The notes under the pieces are model-generated. The model searched no databases and was not told where the DNA came from. It saw only the letters and a program-made list of their open reading frames with translations. DNA of 64,000 nt from Piper betle. Its lineage: Eukaryota > Streptophyta > Magnoliopsida > Piperales > Piperaceae. A program made the position numbers and the translations under genes. This document shows, piece by piece, positions 1-24,595 of the stretch (positions within the stretch are counted from its first letter, which is position 1; each line of letters starts with the position of its first letter). The DNA is taken from the NCBI GenBank assembly GCA_033002965.1, contig JAURVB010000761.1, forward strand, positions 5,001-69,000, read 5' to 3'.

Positions 1-12771
<12,771 letters not shown>

Positions 12772-14283
12772 ATGAGTATGAGGTTCAAATGGCAGTATGA
12801 GTATTTTATGGAGGCTACGTATGCCCGATTTATAAATGATAGCTTCAGTTATGTTATAGCAGAACATGAGTTATCATCGTCCACTTAAGGCATACAGGTT
12901 CATGCTTGTGCTAGCTTAGGCTTTTAAGGCTAGATATAGGCCTCGGCAACATTTAATATCCATTTAAACTTTTTTAAGCTATCTCTTTTGTATGTATTTT
13001 GGGGATTTTAGATCTACTTGATTGCCCCTCTGAGCCCAGTTTGATTTGAGTATTAAATAATCCCTAATTGAGTTCAAGGTTTTATGACTAATTTAGTTTC
13101 CTCATCTTAATTTTCGTCCATAGAATCTAAGTTAGGCTTTGACCTATTTTCAACTTTTGTTGGTGTCGATCTGAGCTTTCTAACTATATATATATATCAT
13201 ACACACACATATATATATTGGGTGGACCACATTAGCAAGAGATGGGTTGTCCATGTCAGCCTTAACATCTTCCCATTTTCCTTGGAATTTCTCCCACATT
13301 TTTGGAGCAATTTCAACCCTAGAACCACCACTACTTTGACTCGCCCAATAAATTGAGCAACCCCTTTTTTGGTCATTTTAAGCCTATTTTCGTCTATTTT
13401 TTGATCGTTTTTCGTGTTTCGAGAGTTTGTATATTAGTTTAGATGTATATTCACATTATTTGACATATTTGAATGTTATAAGTATTTCTATTTATTATTT
13501 ATTTATTTATTCATTATTATTTATATATTTGTTGTGTGTGATGCATGCATATATGATTATTTATTATTATTGATGTTGTATTTACTTGTTATTATTATTT
13601 TTATTCATGTTTATTATTATATTTATTTCTTTACTTATTTACTGATTTATTTATTTGTTAATTTGCTCTCACGTATGCTATTATTTATTTGTGTTTGATT
13701 ACATATTTGTATATTTGATCATGAAATCATTATTATTCGTGATTAATTGTTATTATGTATTTATTTATTTATTTTTTTATTACTTACTTGTGTATGTGTT
13801 AATATTTACTTGCATTTTACCGCACATTTTATTTAGTATTATTTATATTATTATTGTCATTCACTAGTAGTATTTTACTTATTTTTATGGATTTATTATT
13901 CATCTATATATTTATGAGTTTATTTATTTATTATTTATCTATTTATTTACTATCTATTATTTAACTTTTTATTTACTTTCATAAGCATTTAATTTGTTAT
14001 TTATTCGTTATAATTTTTCTTGATATTTACTCATGCACCTATTATTTCTATTTATGGTTCTTTTATTTATTTGCTTGTTTAATTTGTTATTCTTGTTTAT
14101 TGCTTGCTCAAGCCTCATTTTGAGTGTTGAGTGTTTATTGATTGATTTATTTTGCATTGCCCTTTCTTGTGATGCTACTATTTGTGTAAGCACACACCAT
14201 GACCATACATATATATAGAGTTGTCAGTCTTTTGTTGAGCAATGGGTTATAATGCAGATTCCGAAGTTCAAGCTAGTTGTAGA
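12772..14283 (+). mobile_element. 5' part of an old LTR (LTR C), interrupted by LTR B
   Basis: This block is collinear, in inverted orientation, with 53308-59061 (LTR E). Shared landmarks in order are a TCTCTTTTGTATGTATTTTGG block near 12981, a CAACTTTTGTTGG block near 13150, a TA/CACA microsatellite at 13185-13218, a GGTGGACC block near 13221, an AT-rich stretch of TTTATTTATT-like repeats at 13440-14190, and a TTCAAGCTAGTTGTAGA block at 14267-14283. Homology to LTR E stops at 14283 and resumes after 25872, so LTR B was inserted here. The true 5' end was not found; the block directly follows the end of LTR D. Open frames here are AT-repeat translations, not genes. Confidence 0.65.
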
Positions 14284-14753
14284 TATAAAATCCAAAGTCA
14301 TTTGCCTAAAGGTTTTGAGTCATTTCGGTTTTGACTCGGATCTAGTTAGTTGGGTCTGACCCTTCTTGTCATGGTTTGAGGTATGATATAGTATATGTCT
14401 ACCTGACCTTAGCCTCCTTCAGTGCTAGGTATGCGCATTTGGAAGCTACATGCTTGACTTTTTCATATTTGGTTCAGTCGAGTCGGGTGCAGATAGATGT
14501 TATGATTGTGTCCAACACGTGTTTTGGTTTCTTGCATTGTGTTTGGAACCCCTTTTAGACCATCCTAACCCCTGTGGGTCCCGTAACACAGTTCTTAGGG
14601 CCGTCCCAATACTTTAAGGTGAAAATATTAAGTTTTGGGTTTTAGGCCAACTCATACCACATAAGGTATGGTACCCATACCTTTTTAAGTGTGACACCTT
14701 ACCTGTGACATCACCAAGTCATGCCTTTGGTAGTTGGAAGCTTCCCCATTTTC

Positions 14754-14760
14754 TATAAAA
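14754..14760 (+). promoter_or_regulatory. Candidate TATA box in LTR B
   Basis: TATAAAA at 14754-14760 is followed by a pyrimidine-rich leader of CCTC/CTTCC runs to about 14950, the layout of a plant Pol II core promoter. Its place about 470 bp into LTR B fits an LTR U3/R boundary. In the younger LTR A family the matching position holds a GC-rich block instead. This is inference from position and motif only. Confidence 0.35.
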
Positions 14761-15697
14761 CCCCCTCTCATTTCCCTTTTTCACTTATTTCCTCATCTTC
14801 TCCAATCCTCCTCCTTGCTCCTTGGTTTCCCCTCTTCATCTTCAGGCCTTACCCACCTCCCCAAGCCCCTCCTATCCAAGCCTAGTCGCTTAGGGGTCAT
14901 AGGTCTTAGGGTAGGAAGCCCCAAGAGACCTCCTCTTGGTCTCCCTTGAGGTAAATGTCACCCTTTTCCACCTCTCCCCGTCATTTGTTGTTGTTTGCTT
15001 ATATTTGTTGTTGTTTGTATTTATATTTTGTATTTTTCTTAGCTCTCTATGTTAGGAGTCATTAGGACTTAAAATCATTTCACTTTATTATGTACAAAAA
15101 TAGATATAAATGTTGTGTATATGCACCGATTTTCCATAAAAATCATATCTTGCATTGTAAATATCTTTTTTGCATGATTCTTGTTTTGTTGCACTCATCA
15201 TAGTCTGATATACACTTTGTATATTGTTTAATTTGTTTGTTGTGATGTCTATATACATGTATGGTCAAACTTGATGAAAAATGACAACTTTCATAGTCCT
15301 TGTGATCTAGCCACCTCTTTATCCAATTTTTACACTCTTATATAGTTAGCTAATGATGTCAATCCTTTGCATGGTGATCTCTCTCTATGTTGGAATGATC
15401 CTGTAAAATGTTCACACTAAAATAACCACTTTAAGGCATGAACAAAACCCTAATTGTCTGGTGTGTTCGCTATGATGTCTGTCTGCTTTGCCATGCTCTA
15501 AGTTTGTGTTCCATGGTGAATTAACTAAAAATAGTTAATAAAATCTATAAAAATTTCATGAGTACTACCTAATAGTCTATTGATATAATGTAAGTTTTTA
15601 CACTAATTAAAAATCATTTACATGGTTACCTTAATCAATTTTTTAGAGTGAGCTAGAATGCAGGGTGAAACCATAGTTCTTTAACTCCGAATCTAAA

Positions 15698-15781
15698 ATC
15701 CAAAACCCTAGTCAAATGGTTATGAAATTGTATGAAATAATCCAAAACCCTAGTCAAATGGTTATGAAATTGTATGAAATA
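15698..15781. repeat. Two-copy 42-bp tandem duplication inside LTR B
   Basis: The segment starting ATCCAAAACCCTAG at 15698 is repeated without a visible difference from 15740. Each copy is 42 bp and ends TGTATGAAATA. It is a local tandem duplication within LTR B, probably recent because the copies look identical. Confidence 0.9.
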
Positions 15782-16721
15782 TTTTCCACACCTTAGGCTG
15801 TGTCCCTATAACACCATATTAAAATTTGGGAGCATTTGGATCAGTAGATCTCGACTTGTGAGTTTTCCAAACCCACTCGGTCCACCCAACTCCAGAAATG
15901 ATTTGGCTAATATCTCTCATTCCTGAGTCCACTCAAGCTCAAATAGTTGGATTTTGGACCTGAAATTTTACTCAATTCAAGCCCATTTGGAGTCTCCAAG
16001 ACAACAAACAACAGTTAGAAAAAGTAATGCGTGGCCTAGGAACACTGTTCCCAACACCTTAGCATGACCTTAGTGAGCCCTATTTATAATGTTGATCAAT
16101 GAGACAAAATGTGGTAAATTTTCCACCCATCCTTTACAGTGTCAGGCCCAATAGTCTAAATTTCAGCCCGTTTGGGTATTATTTATCTCGTCTGAAAAAT
16201 CATCTAGTTAAGTTTGTTTGATTAAGCCTAAATTTTTAACTTTTTCAACTAAGTGTATATATAACCCTAAACCTTAAATAAAGCATCTAATGAGGTTTAA
16301 TAGTCTATTAAGTGATTAATTAAGTGTCTTATGTATTGTGGCCTTGCCTCAATGTGCGTGCTGATGTAATCTGAGTCTAATTTGAGTTCTATCTCTATGT
16401 TAGGTTATGCAGGATGAGCTCACCGACCTAGGACACAGAGCTTCACTCATCCAAGCCCACAAGGCTCTCCTTTGTTTCATCTATGACTCCATGATTGTCG
16501 AGTTTAATCGTGTTTGAGACATAGGACGATGTTGGTGTCATTTTATCATATCCCTTCGATTTCGGGCCATTTAATAGCATTTTTTGTAAGTATAATAAAA
16601 ATTTCAAGGGTGAGATACCTTGATGGTTTTCGAAGGATATGATCCAAAAATTTATTATATAACTAACTACCCAAGCCTAATATATTATATATATATATGT
16701 GTATATATATATATATATAAT

Positions 16722-17700
16722 AGTTACAGTGCGCTGCGTGAAAACGCAGCGCACTGGGCAGCGTATTGATCGCGGGCTGTCGGATCGCGATCCGACGGCC
16801 CACAACCAAATACACCCCCACCCCCCCCCCCGTTGACGAAATTTCCTGCCTGCCGTTGTTCCCGCGCCCCGTCGCTTCCCGCCCGCCGTTCCCGCGCCCC
16901 TTCCCGCCGCTCATCGATTCTATAAAGAGGGCCCACCACCGACCCGTCCAACCCATCCTCCGCTGCCCCCCACCCCGCCGTCCCCGCCCCCTGCCCCCCC
17001 TTTCCTTCCCTCCCCTGTTCTCACAAAACCCGCCGCCCTTGCCGCCCGCCCCCGCCGCCGCGGGCGCCCCTGGCCTCGCCCAGGCCCCTGCCCCCTGTCG
17101 CCGCCCCCCGGCCCCCGCGCCGTGCCCCGCATCCCGCCCCCTGCCAACCCTCCGTCCCCTGTCTCCCCGCCCCTGCCGCACCCGGCTCCCGCCTCCGCCG
17201 CTGTCTGCCGCCTGCTGCCCCCCACCGGTCCAGGCCCCCTGCCCTCCCCCTCGCCGTGCCCCCACGCTCTGCCCCGCCCCTGCCGCCCCTCCCTCCCCTG
17301 CCTCCCCACCCCTGCCGTCCCTCCCTCCCCTGCCTCCTGCAACCGTCTTCCGCCCCCGCCCCCGCAACCGTCTTCCGCCCCTGGCCCCCACCCCCTCGCC
17401 GGCCCCCGGCCCCTACCACCCCCTTCCCACAGCTGCCGCCCCTTGCCACCCCTCCCTCCCCTGCCCTTCCCACAGTTGCCGCCGCGCCCCCGCTACCCCT
17501 TGCCGCGCCCCTCGCCGCCCTGTGCCCGCATCCGCCCGCGCCCCCCACTGACCCTTGCCCCGCCCCTCGCCGCCCTGTGCCCCCATCCGCGCGCGGCCCC
17601 CTGCCACACCTGCGACACTGCAATAACCTGCCGCGGTCGTCCCGACTCGAGTCATAAAAAAATTGACTCGGTCACGCGCGAGTTTGCTAGTTTTGAACGG
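16722..17700 (+). repeat. Left terminal inverted region of the Mutator-like element
   Basis: Two hairpins stand at the tip. CAGTGCGCTGCGT (16727-16739) pairs perfectly with 16744-16756 across a GAAA loop. GGGCTGTCGGATC (16774-16786) pairs with 16789-16801 with one mismatch. From about 16810 to 17630 the plus strand is extremely C-rich (CCCCGCC/CCCTGCC runs), giving long proline/arginine- or glycine-rich open frames on both strands that are compositional artefacts. The region ends with CGACTCGAGTCAT at 17645 and a GACTCGGTCACGCG motif. The right end (about 24110-24600) has the same order in inverse orientation. Confidence 0.7.
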
Positions 17701-17933
17701 TAAAGTTAAAAAAATTTTTTATGGGCTTCTGTGGCATATATTTATATTTGACGGTAAATTTATATTTTTCAGGTCACAGGGAGTCGAGGTCGCCAAAATT
17801 ACATCTTTCAGAATACGAAAATCAGGTTAGAGTTAAGTCTTTAAAAATATTTTGACTTAATTAAAGCATGTTTATTGCGCTTATTTTAATTGAAAATAAT
17901 CTTAGGTTTTATAAATTTTATATTTTTTTAAGA

Positions 17934-20900
17934 ATGGACAAGCTTGAAGATAAAGCATACGAGGAAGAAGATATAAGCAAAAATATTACAACAATTTATC
18001 CTATTGTAGAAGATGAGTTCAAACCGAAGGTTGGGATGCAATTTGATTGTTTGGACGATGCACTCGATTTATACAGTAGGTATTCAAAAATGGCCGGTTT
18101 TGGTATACGTAAACATAGTACAAACTATCATAAGAGAAACAAAAGAGTTATGGTCGCAAGTATTCGTGTGTTCTAAAGAAGGTCATTTCAGAGAAGATGA
18201 GCGAAAAAGAGAAATACCTGACAAAGGAAAAAGAGAACTCATCCTATAATAAGAGAAGGTTGTCAAGCACGCATGAGGGTAACTAAGAATAAAGAGGGCA
18301 CATGGAATGTCATGTATTTCGAAGAAGGACATAGTCATGCACTCCTTACACCATCAAAAATTCAATTTCTCAGGGCACATAGGCATGTTACAAGTGTGCA
18401 CCGAAACTTGATTGACCAATTCGGAGAGGCTAACATCAAAACTTCTCAACTAATGTCTGTGCTAGAAATTGAAGCAGGTGGGGGCAGAAAATATTGGTTG
18501 TACAGAGATAGATATTAGAAATGTGCAGACAAAATATAAAAAGGAGATAAAGGAAATTGATGCCCAATTATTGATGGAACACTTCGAGGAAATGAAAGAA
18601 ATGAATAACTCCTTTTTTTATTGCTATGAATTGGATGATGAGGGCAGATTAAAACATTGTTTTTGGGTGGATGGAATTGCAAGGAAAAATTATCAGCTAT
18701 ACTCAGATGTGATCATTTTTGATACAACATATAATATAAATAAATATTCACTTATTTTTGCCCCATTCACCGGAGTAAACCATCACAGGCAAACAATTAC
18801 ACTTGGATATGCATTTTTGTGTAATGAGAAGACAGAATCGTTTGTGTGGCTTTTTGAAACATTTTTAAAATGCATGGATGGAAGGCATCCCGGGGCAATT
18901 GTTAATGACCAAGATCCGGCAATGGATAAAGCAATTAAATTGATATTTCCTTCAACATATCATCGTCTTTGCATTTGGCATATCCTTAAGAAGGAAACTG
19001 AAAAATTAAGTGCAATTGCTCACAGGAAGGAGTTTTATGAGCCATTCCACAGTTTAATTTATGGTGCAGAAAACGAAGAAGTCTTTGAATCACAATGGAG
19101 TGCACTAATGAAAGACAATTGCGTAGTGGGAAATGAGTGGTTGAAATCTATATATGCAATTCGTCATGCTTGGGTGCCAGTGTATAGTAAAGGTATATTT
19201 TTAGCTGGTATAAGAAGTTTACAACGAAGTGAATCCCAATACTCATTTTACTCAAGGTATGTGAACAAAAAAAATAGCTTCATTGAGTTTATACATAGAT
19301 ATGAGAGAGCTATCAAAAGACAGAGATTGAACGAGGCAAAAGAAGCATATGAAAATGCATATAAAAGCCATAAATTGGTCACCCCATTCAATATGGAATG
19401 TACGATGACAAAAGTTTATACTGGAAAAGTGTTTTATAAGTTTCAAGAAGAACTACAATATAGTATGACTTGTTGCTCATCTCATAAGAAATTAGATGGG
19501 GAGGATGTTGAACAGTATGATGTAACATGTTGTAGAAATAGTAAAGGCTTGGTTTCACATGTTATTTACAAAGGAGCTAATAGGAGATGCATGTGTAGTT
19601 GTCAGCTTTAAGAAAGTGAAGGTGTAAAACCCACGATTCGAGTTAGGGTTTTATATTCAGAACCGGTCGGGTCGACCGTTATTTTTCGAGTTGAGTCAGT
19701 TTCAGGACACATGTACCGAGCCGACGCCGGTCGCGTGTATGAGCTATGAGGGTCATGCGTACCCAAGTATATGATGATAACGTCATGAACACAGCAGAAC
19801 AGAATGAGTTATCAGATATATGAGAGTATGTCAGTCATTTTTTTATTATTATTTTTATATATAATGGATCGTAGAATTAGTTTTAGGCCGTTTATCGCGT
19901 TAGGACGCGTTACGGGCATTTTGGGTGGGTTGATAGTTCTAGAGCATATCATTACGATGTTTGGTATTTGTTTGATTTTACGGGATTTTTCCCGATTTTT
20001 ATGAATTTTTTTTAGGATTTAATACGACTTAGTTATTATACTTGACTCGAGTCGGAGACGAGTCAAGTAATATTTACGAGTTTGCCACTACACACACCCT
20101 CGACTTTTTCCTTTCTTCTTCCCCAAACCCTCGCCCGCGCCGCCCCTGTTCGCGCGCCACCGCCGCCGCTGTCGGCGCCGCCGGGCAGTCGACCGACGCC
20201 GCCCAGCTCGGCGACGACGTCGCCCTGCCGCCCGGACTAGGTCCGGCCCCCATCGGACCGCCGCGACGCGAGGAAACCACGCCACGACGCCGCGGCCGCG
20301 TTGCGTTTCCGTCGCCAATCCCGCCGCCGGCGACCGTCGCAGCCGTCATCCAGTGGTCGCCTCAGCACCACCGACCACCCAGCGACCCTCCCCGACCGGA
20401 ACGGAGGGCATCGCCGCCCTGGCCGGCCGGATTTAGCGACCCAACGCCGCCGCTCTGTTTTAGCCGTTTTCCGGCGAGCCGCCTCCTCCGTTGGCCGCGT
20501 CGACCTCGTAGATGAGTTGGGCTCGTCGAGCCGGTTCCGAGGGTACCCTACATGACCCCTATCCAGCTAGTAGATACCACCGGCAATGGTTGCCGGAAAA
20601 CCACCGGAAGTCGCCGGAAAACCGCCAGCAACTGCCGGAAAACCGCCGGAAAATCGGAATTTCTGGAATTCGCTAGAATTCACCGGATCTTCCGCGGGGC
20701 TCGCCCAGTGGAGCCCGATCGAGCTTCGGACGCCGATGAGCGCCGAATTTGAGCTCCGAGACGCGCGACAGAACCCTAGCCGTCGCCGATCGCCGACGAC
20801 GTGAGGTATAATTACCTCCGATCGATTTATTTAAAATTTATGATGATGTGCTAGCACAGCATGCTAGGATTGATTTATTGTAGGATTGATTTATTGATGT

Positions 20901-22830
20901 GATTGATAGTGATAAGTTACATGAGGTGATTAATGACTAATTAGGGATGAAATGATAAAGTTGTATGATGAGATTAAGGGAGAATGAATAATAAGTAATC
21001 TAATGAGGTAGATCGAGTTGAGCATGCTAATCGAGTAGATGTAACTTAGGAAAATATAATAAAATTAGTATGAATAGGACGAGCTAGGATTAATTAGTTT
21101 TATGATTTTCTGATTGTTATGTTGATGGATGCTTGCATTGTGATTGTGATGTTATTGAGTTTGATGCATCATTTAGTTAGCGGGCGTTAGTGTTTAGTTT
21201 TGATGTGTAGGTACGGAGTAGGAGTTCGCCGCCTAGGCGCGATGACACGCTTGGAGCTTCTACCAGGTCCGTTTAGGACTCGTCTTGTTTTACACTCTTC
21301 CATTGTATGTGTATTTTATTATTGCAGGGCGGGTTAAGTGGCGTTTTATTGGATCCCACTTAACTCGGGCCATTTAATCGAATATTTCCGGATTAATAAC
21401 CCCTCGAGGATGAGATCCCTCGAGGATGATTTCGAAAACAAGATCCACCACAAGTTGCCTTCGGGCCTATTATATGAATCCCTTCCCAGGCCTATATATA
21501 TAGTTTTATCGAGTTTTCAGTGAGACGAGAGATGGAGAAACCGACTGCACGTACCATGCAGAGGATGCCGTGACAGTCAAAGCGGGCTCTGGATTAGTGC
21601 CAGCGGACTGTTCCATTCCCGAGGGATCCTGACAACTCCGCGTTTGAGTTCCTCACACCCGGAGAACGTGGAGGTTTACGGGTACTGTTTAGTACAGCGC
21701 ATGTCCGGACTTGTGGTTCAAAGGGTACTAAAGGCGACTGCCTGAGAGTACTCGGCCTTCGTGGTCAAGGCCAGGAGAGATATGGAGGTAAGGAGAGGGC
21801 TTAGGATAAAGTTTCACGAGAAGTACTGAAAAAGAAGTGCTGAGAGTAGCACAGTACCAGCAGCAGAGCAGTAAGTTCGGGATGCTACCGGGTCTGCAGC
21901 CCAGTGGCTCCTCAGTAGTGCCCTTCAGAGTGTTCACGTGGAGTATGATGTTTTCTTTCAGATGAGAGTTTGCTCTCATAACCAGTTTGTTATAGTTATT
22001 TTATTTTCCGGACCAGTAACGCTTGTTACTGACGTTTTTCTTATATATATGTAGGTGATAAGCACGAGATGGACGAGCCAGCTAGGACGGAGGAGCAATG
22101 AGGTCTTGTGCACACACATGTTAGGTGATTGAATGTTTAATATTTGTATTATGATGTTATTATTTTGTGAATGCTATGATTAAATGTTTGAGGCATGATA
22201 GGATATGATTAAATGAAATGAGATGATGTTAAGACATGATAACAAGAGATGCAAGATATGATCAGAGTGCGCAGCAGAAGTGGGTTGAGACCCAAGTTCT
22301 ATAATGAATATACAGTATATTAGATTTTATGTGTGATATGAATGAAATTATTTGATATATGGTTAGTATATATTTGCGTATGTATTGTTTTGACAGGGTG
22401 GACCCTAATTGCACTTTTAGGGGAAACTCTATCCGTTTTATTTCAGAAGTTTTCATTAATTTTGATCGTGATTGTCTTGGTGTGCACTCTGATTTGCATG
22501 TCATTCATGTAGTACCATGTTAGGGTTTGTGTATTCATCCATGCATTGAGAGTCGTATCTTCATCTTAAGACGCCGAGATTGGATCCGTATGAGTTAGGT
22601 TCGGGTTAGCCGACCTAACCGGGGCCTGGTAACATGCCGGTTCGGTTCACGAGCGTGAACCGGATTTGGGGTGTTACACAATCGAAGGCAAAAGGAAGTG
22701 GTAAAAGATGGAAGCGGCGGTGAAAGCACACTTGCACTGGACCATTTGGGAAAAGATAGGTTGTGCCATGGTTGTAATCAACGGGAGTTGGGCATGATAG
22801 AACGCACTTGCCCTGCAATTGTATCACGGT
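17934..22830 (+). pseudogene. FAR1/MULE-type transposase pseudogene, split by a solo LTR
   Basis: The start is ATG at 17934 (MDKLEDKAYEEE). The N-terminal part is a FAR1-type DNA-binding domain (VGMQFDCLDDALDLYSRYSK, then VCSKEGHF, PIIREGCQARMRV, GHSHALLTPSK). From 18500 follows the MULE DDE domain: DVIIFDTTYNINKYSLIFAP, a TLGYAFLCNEKTESFVWLF block, NDQDPAMDKAI and the YHRLCIWH motif. The frame ends at a stop, 19609-19611, right after the CSCQL that opens the SWIM zinc-finger region. Breaks: a frameshift near 18140-18165, another near 18245, and a third at the G5 run 18480-18484, where the continuing frame needs G4. After the LTR, 22683-22721 reads SKAKGSGKRWKRR, typical of the FAR1-type C-terminus, followed by a decayed Cys-rich tail near 22770. 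About 150 residues between CSCQL and this tail are missing. Non-functional. It could instead be a dead FRS gene, but the inverted ends favour a transposon. Confidence 0.85.
19623..22678 (+). mobile_element. Solo LTR (LTR A) inside the transposase
   Basis: A 3.06-kb unit starts TGTAAAACCC and ends GGGGTGTTACA, the imperfect inverted ends of an LTR. It is closely similar along its length to 55619-58594, including the start, a CTTGACTCG...CGAGTCAAG stem at 20041-20067, a GC-rich block at about 20090-20800, the AAGTGGCGTTTTATTGGATC block near 21338, CCTATATATATAG near 21490, and the ending GTTAGGTTCGGGTTAGCCGA near 22594. The internal retrotransposon region is absent, so it is a solo LTR. Flanks differ (GAAGG before, CAATC after), so no TSD is visible and host transposase sequence is missing at the site. 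Open frames in the GC-rich block (20042-20804) are compositional. Orientation and clade cannot be fixed without an internal region; long TG...CA LTRs like this are common in Ty3-type elements. Confidence 0.83.
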
Positions 22831-23387
22831 AATGTTAGCCTAATAAACTCTCTTCTGATGTTTGTTATATATATATTGTTTGTGATTATTTTCCATGTTT
22901 TGTTTTTAAATATATAGGAAAAAATTTGCATCCATCTGAAAGTGGAGTCGTGGAGTCTATTCAGAGGTGTCGGCACAGCTGATAGGCGATTATCAAAGCA
23001 GTGATGCACTATGATAGCTCCGAATTTGTAACTTGTTACCATGAAATGTTATTTGCTTTAATCAAATTTCATACTTTTGTAACTTGTAAGTTTGTACTTG
23101 TATTCATCATGTACAAGATAATTATATAAGATGGATCTCCTTGGTCTTGATTTTTGATTTATTTAAATATTATAAGAATATTAACTACAATCGCGACCAA
23201 GTCAATTTTTTTAATTTAATATTATAAGAATATTAACTACAATCTCCGGGCGGGGCCGGGGCGCAGGGGCAGGGGCGACTTGCAGGGCGGGGGCGGGGGC
23301 GGGCGGCTGCAAGTCAGGACTCAATCCCGACTTAAGTTAATATTATAAAAAAAATTAAATAAAATAATTTCGTAATAAAATCTTTAT
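22831..23387 (+). other. 3' flank of the MULE transposase, non-coding
   Basis: This is AT-rich sequence downstream of the transposase remnant. An AG at about 22916-22917 after ATATATAG could be a 3' splice site of a last small exon, but no recognisable protein follows. From 23246 to 23310 there is a GC-rich patch (GGGCGGGGCCGGGG) that echoes the element's terminal GC blocks. No gene is supported. Confidence 0.5.
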
Positions 23388-24150
23388 TCGATCCCAACTC
23401 GAGTTAAAATAATTTATTACGGAATTATTTTATTTTTGTTAAAATTTATTTTGTAATAAAATTTTATTCGGTAATAAAGTTATTTTGTAATAAAAACTTG
23501 ACTCGGTCCCGCACATAATCGAGTCAGGTTTTTATTACAAAATTATTTTATATTTTTTAAATTTATTTCATATTATTGACTCGATCCCAACTCGAGTCAA
23601 GTTTTTATTACGATCTTATTTTTTAAAAAAATTATTCAATAATATTAAATTGACTCCAGTCGAGATCGAGTCAAATTTTTTTTATGACATTATTTTATTT
23701 TTTAAAATTTATTTTGTAATATTAACTCGAGTTCGATTGAGTAAAATTTTTATTACCAAAATACTCTCCCCTGTTTCTTCCTCATTTGTTTAGGCGTGCC
23801 ACCCCTGCCGGCGACCTTGCCGCCAGCAGCGCGTTGGCCAACAATGTCGCCGCCTCGGGGCTGGATGGGCCTGCTGGGAAATGTGCGGCGCCGGTCTCGT
23901 GTGGGACCGAATAAAGTTTTTATTACAAAATTATTTTATTTTTTAAAATTTATTTCGTAATATTGACTCGATCTCGTGCGAGATCGAATCAAGTATTTAT
24001 TATAAAAAATTTTTATTTTTTAAATTTATTTCGTAATATTGGCTCGATCTCGTGCGAGATCAAATCAAGTATTTATTAAAAAAATTTATTTTTTTAATTT
24101 ATTTCGTAATATTAACTCGAGTCAGGGACCGAGTAAAGTTTTTATTACAT
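23388..24150. repeat. About nine-unit tandem repeat with palindromic cores in the MULE right arm
   Basis: Units alternate an AT-rich spacer (TTTTTATTACAAAATTATTT) with a palindromic core such as GACTCGATCTCGTGCGAGAT or AACTCGAGTC. Cores lie near 23388, 23499, 23576, 23650, 23722, 23898, 23967, 24040 and 24113. Adjacent units are about 72-77 bp apart. A GC-rich insert at about 23765-23890 (CCACCCCTGCCGGCGACC), which resembles the terminal block at 24180-24240, breaks the series. Similarity decays leftwards and is best between the last three units. It is not coding. Confidence 0.8.
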
Positions 24151-24595
24151 TTTTACCCTCCCCTGTTCCCCCCGCTCTCTCTCGCCGCGCCACCCCACCG
24201 CCGGCGACCTCGCCGCCGGCCACCCGCGAGGGAGGGGGGCGGGCTGGGGGCTGTGGCGGCCGAGGCGAGGGGCGGGCGACAGGGGCAGGGGCAGGGGCGA
24301 GACGGGGGCATGCGGGCAGTAGCGGGCGGGGGCCAGGGGCGGGGACAGGGGCAGGGCGGGGCGGGGGCAGGGGCAGGGGAGGCCGGCGGGGGCAAAGGAG
24401 CGGGGGCCGAGGGCGGGCGGCGGGACGGGGGCATGGGGCGGCCGTCGGGCGGGGGCCGGGTGCGGCCGGCGGTGGTGGCCGGTGGCGGAGTGCGGTTGGG
24501 GGGGGGTTGATTGTGGGCCGTCGGATCAGGATCCGACGGCCCACAATAGGCAGCACATTGGCGCTGCCAAAATAGGGCAGCGCACTGTAGCGCTG

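Larger units (their letters stand above)
14284..16721 (+). mobile_element. Left part of LTR B (solo LTR, TSD GTAGA)
   Basis: This is the left portion of a solo LTR whose other part is 24601-25871. It starts TATAAAATCC, a decayed form of the superfamily start TGTAAAACCC, and the right part ends GGGGTGTTATA. GTAGA flanks both outer edges (14279-14283 and 25872-25876), a 5-bp target-site duplication as LTR elements make. The 16530-16721 segment matches LTR A 21330-21500 (GGGCCATTTAATAG, GAGATACCTTGATGG, TTTTCGAAGGATATG). A Mutator-like element interrupts it within a TA-rich tract at about 16685-16721. Without that element the LTR would be about 3.7 kb. No internal retrotransposon region is present, so it is a solo LTR. 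No gene was seen. Confidence 0.72.

Noticed and set aside
16663..17703. Overlapping open frames on both strands rich in Pro/Arg or Gly/Arg
   Set aside because: They come from a C-rich block in the left end of the Mutator-like element; all frames are open because stop codons are rare at this GC content, and no domain is seen.
20042..20804. Open frames in the LTR A GC-rich block (also 56033-56641 and 59764-60289)
   Set aside because: Frames differ between copies of the same LTR and show only low-complexity Pro/Arg/Ala sequence.
17934..22830. A functional FHY3/FAR1-related (FRS) gene
   Set aside because: It has frameshifts, an internal stop at 19609, a 3-kb LTR and missing SWIM-domain sequence, and it lies between transposon-like inverted ends.
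24039..24575. A 178-residue plus-strand frame and its complements
   Set aside because: It lies in the G-rich right end of the Mutator-like element and runs into the terminal hairpin; compositional.
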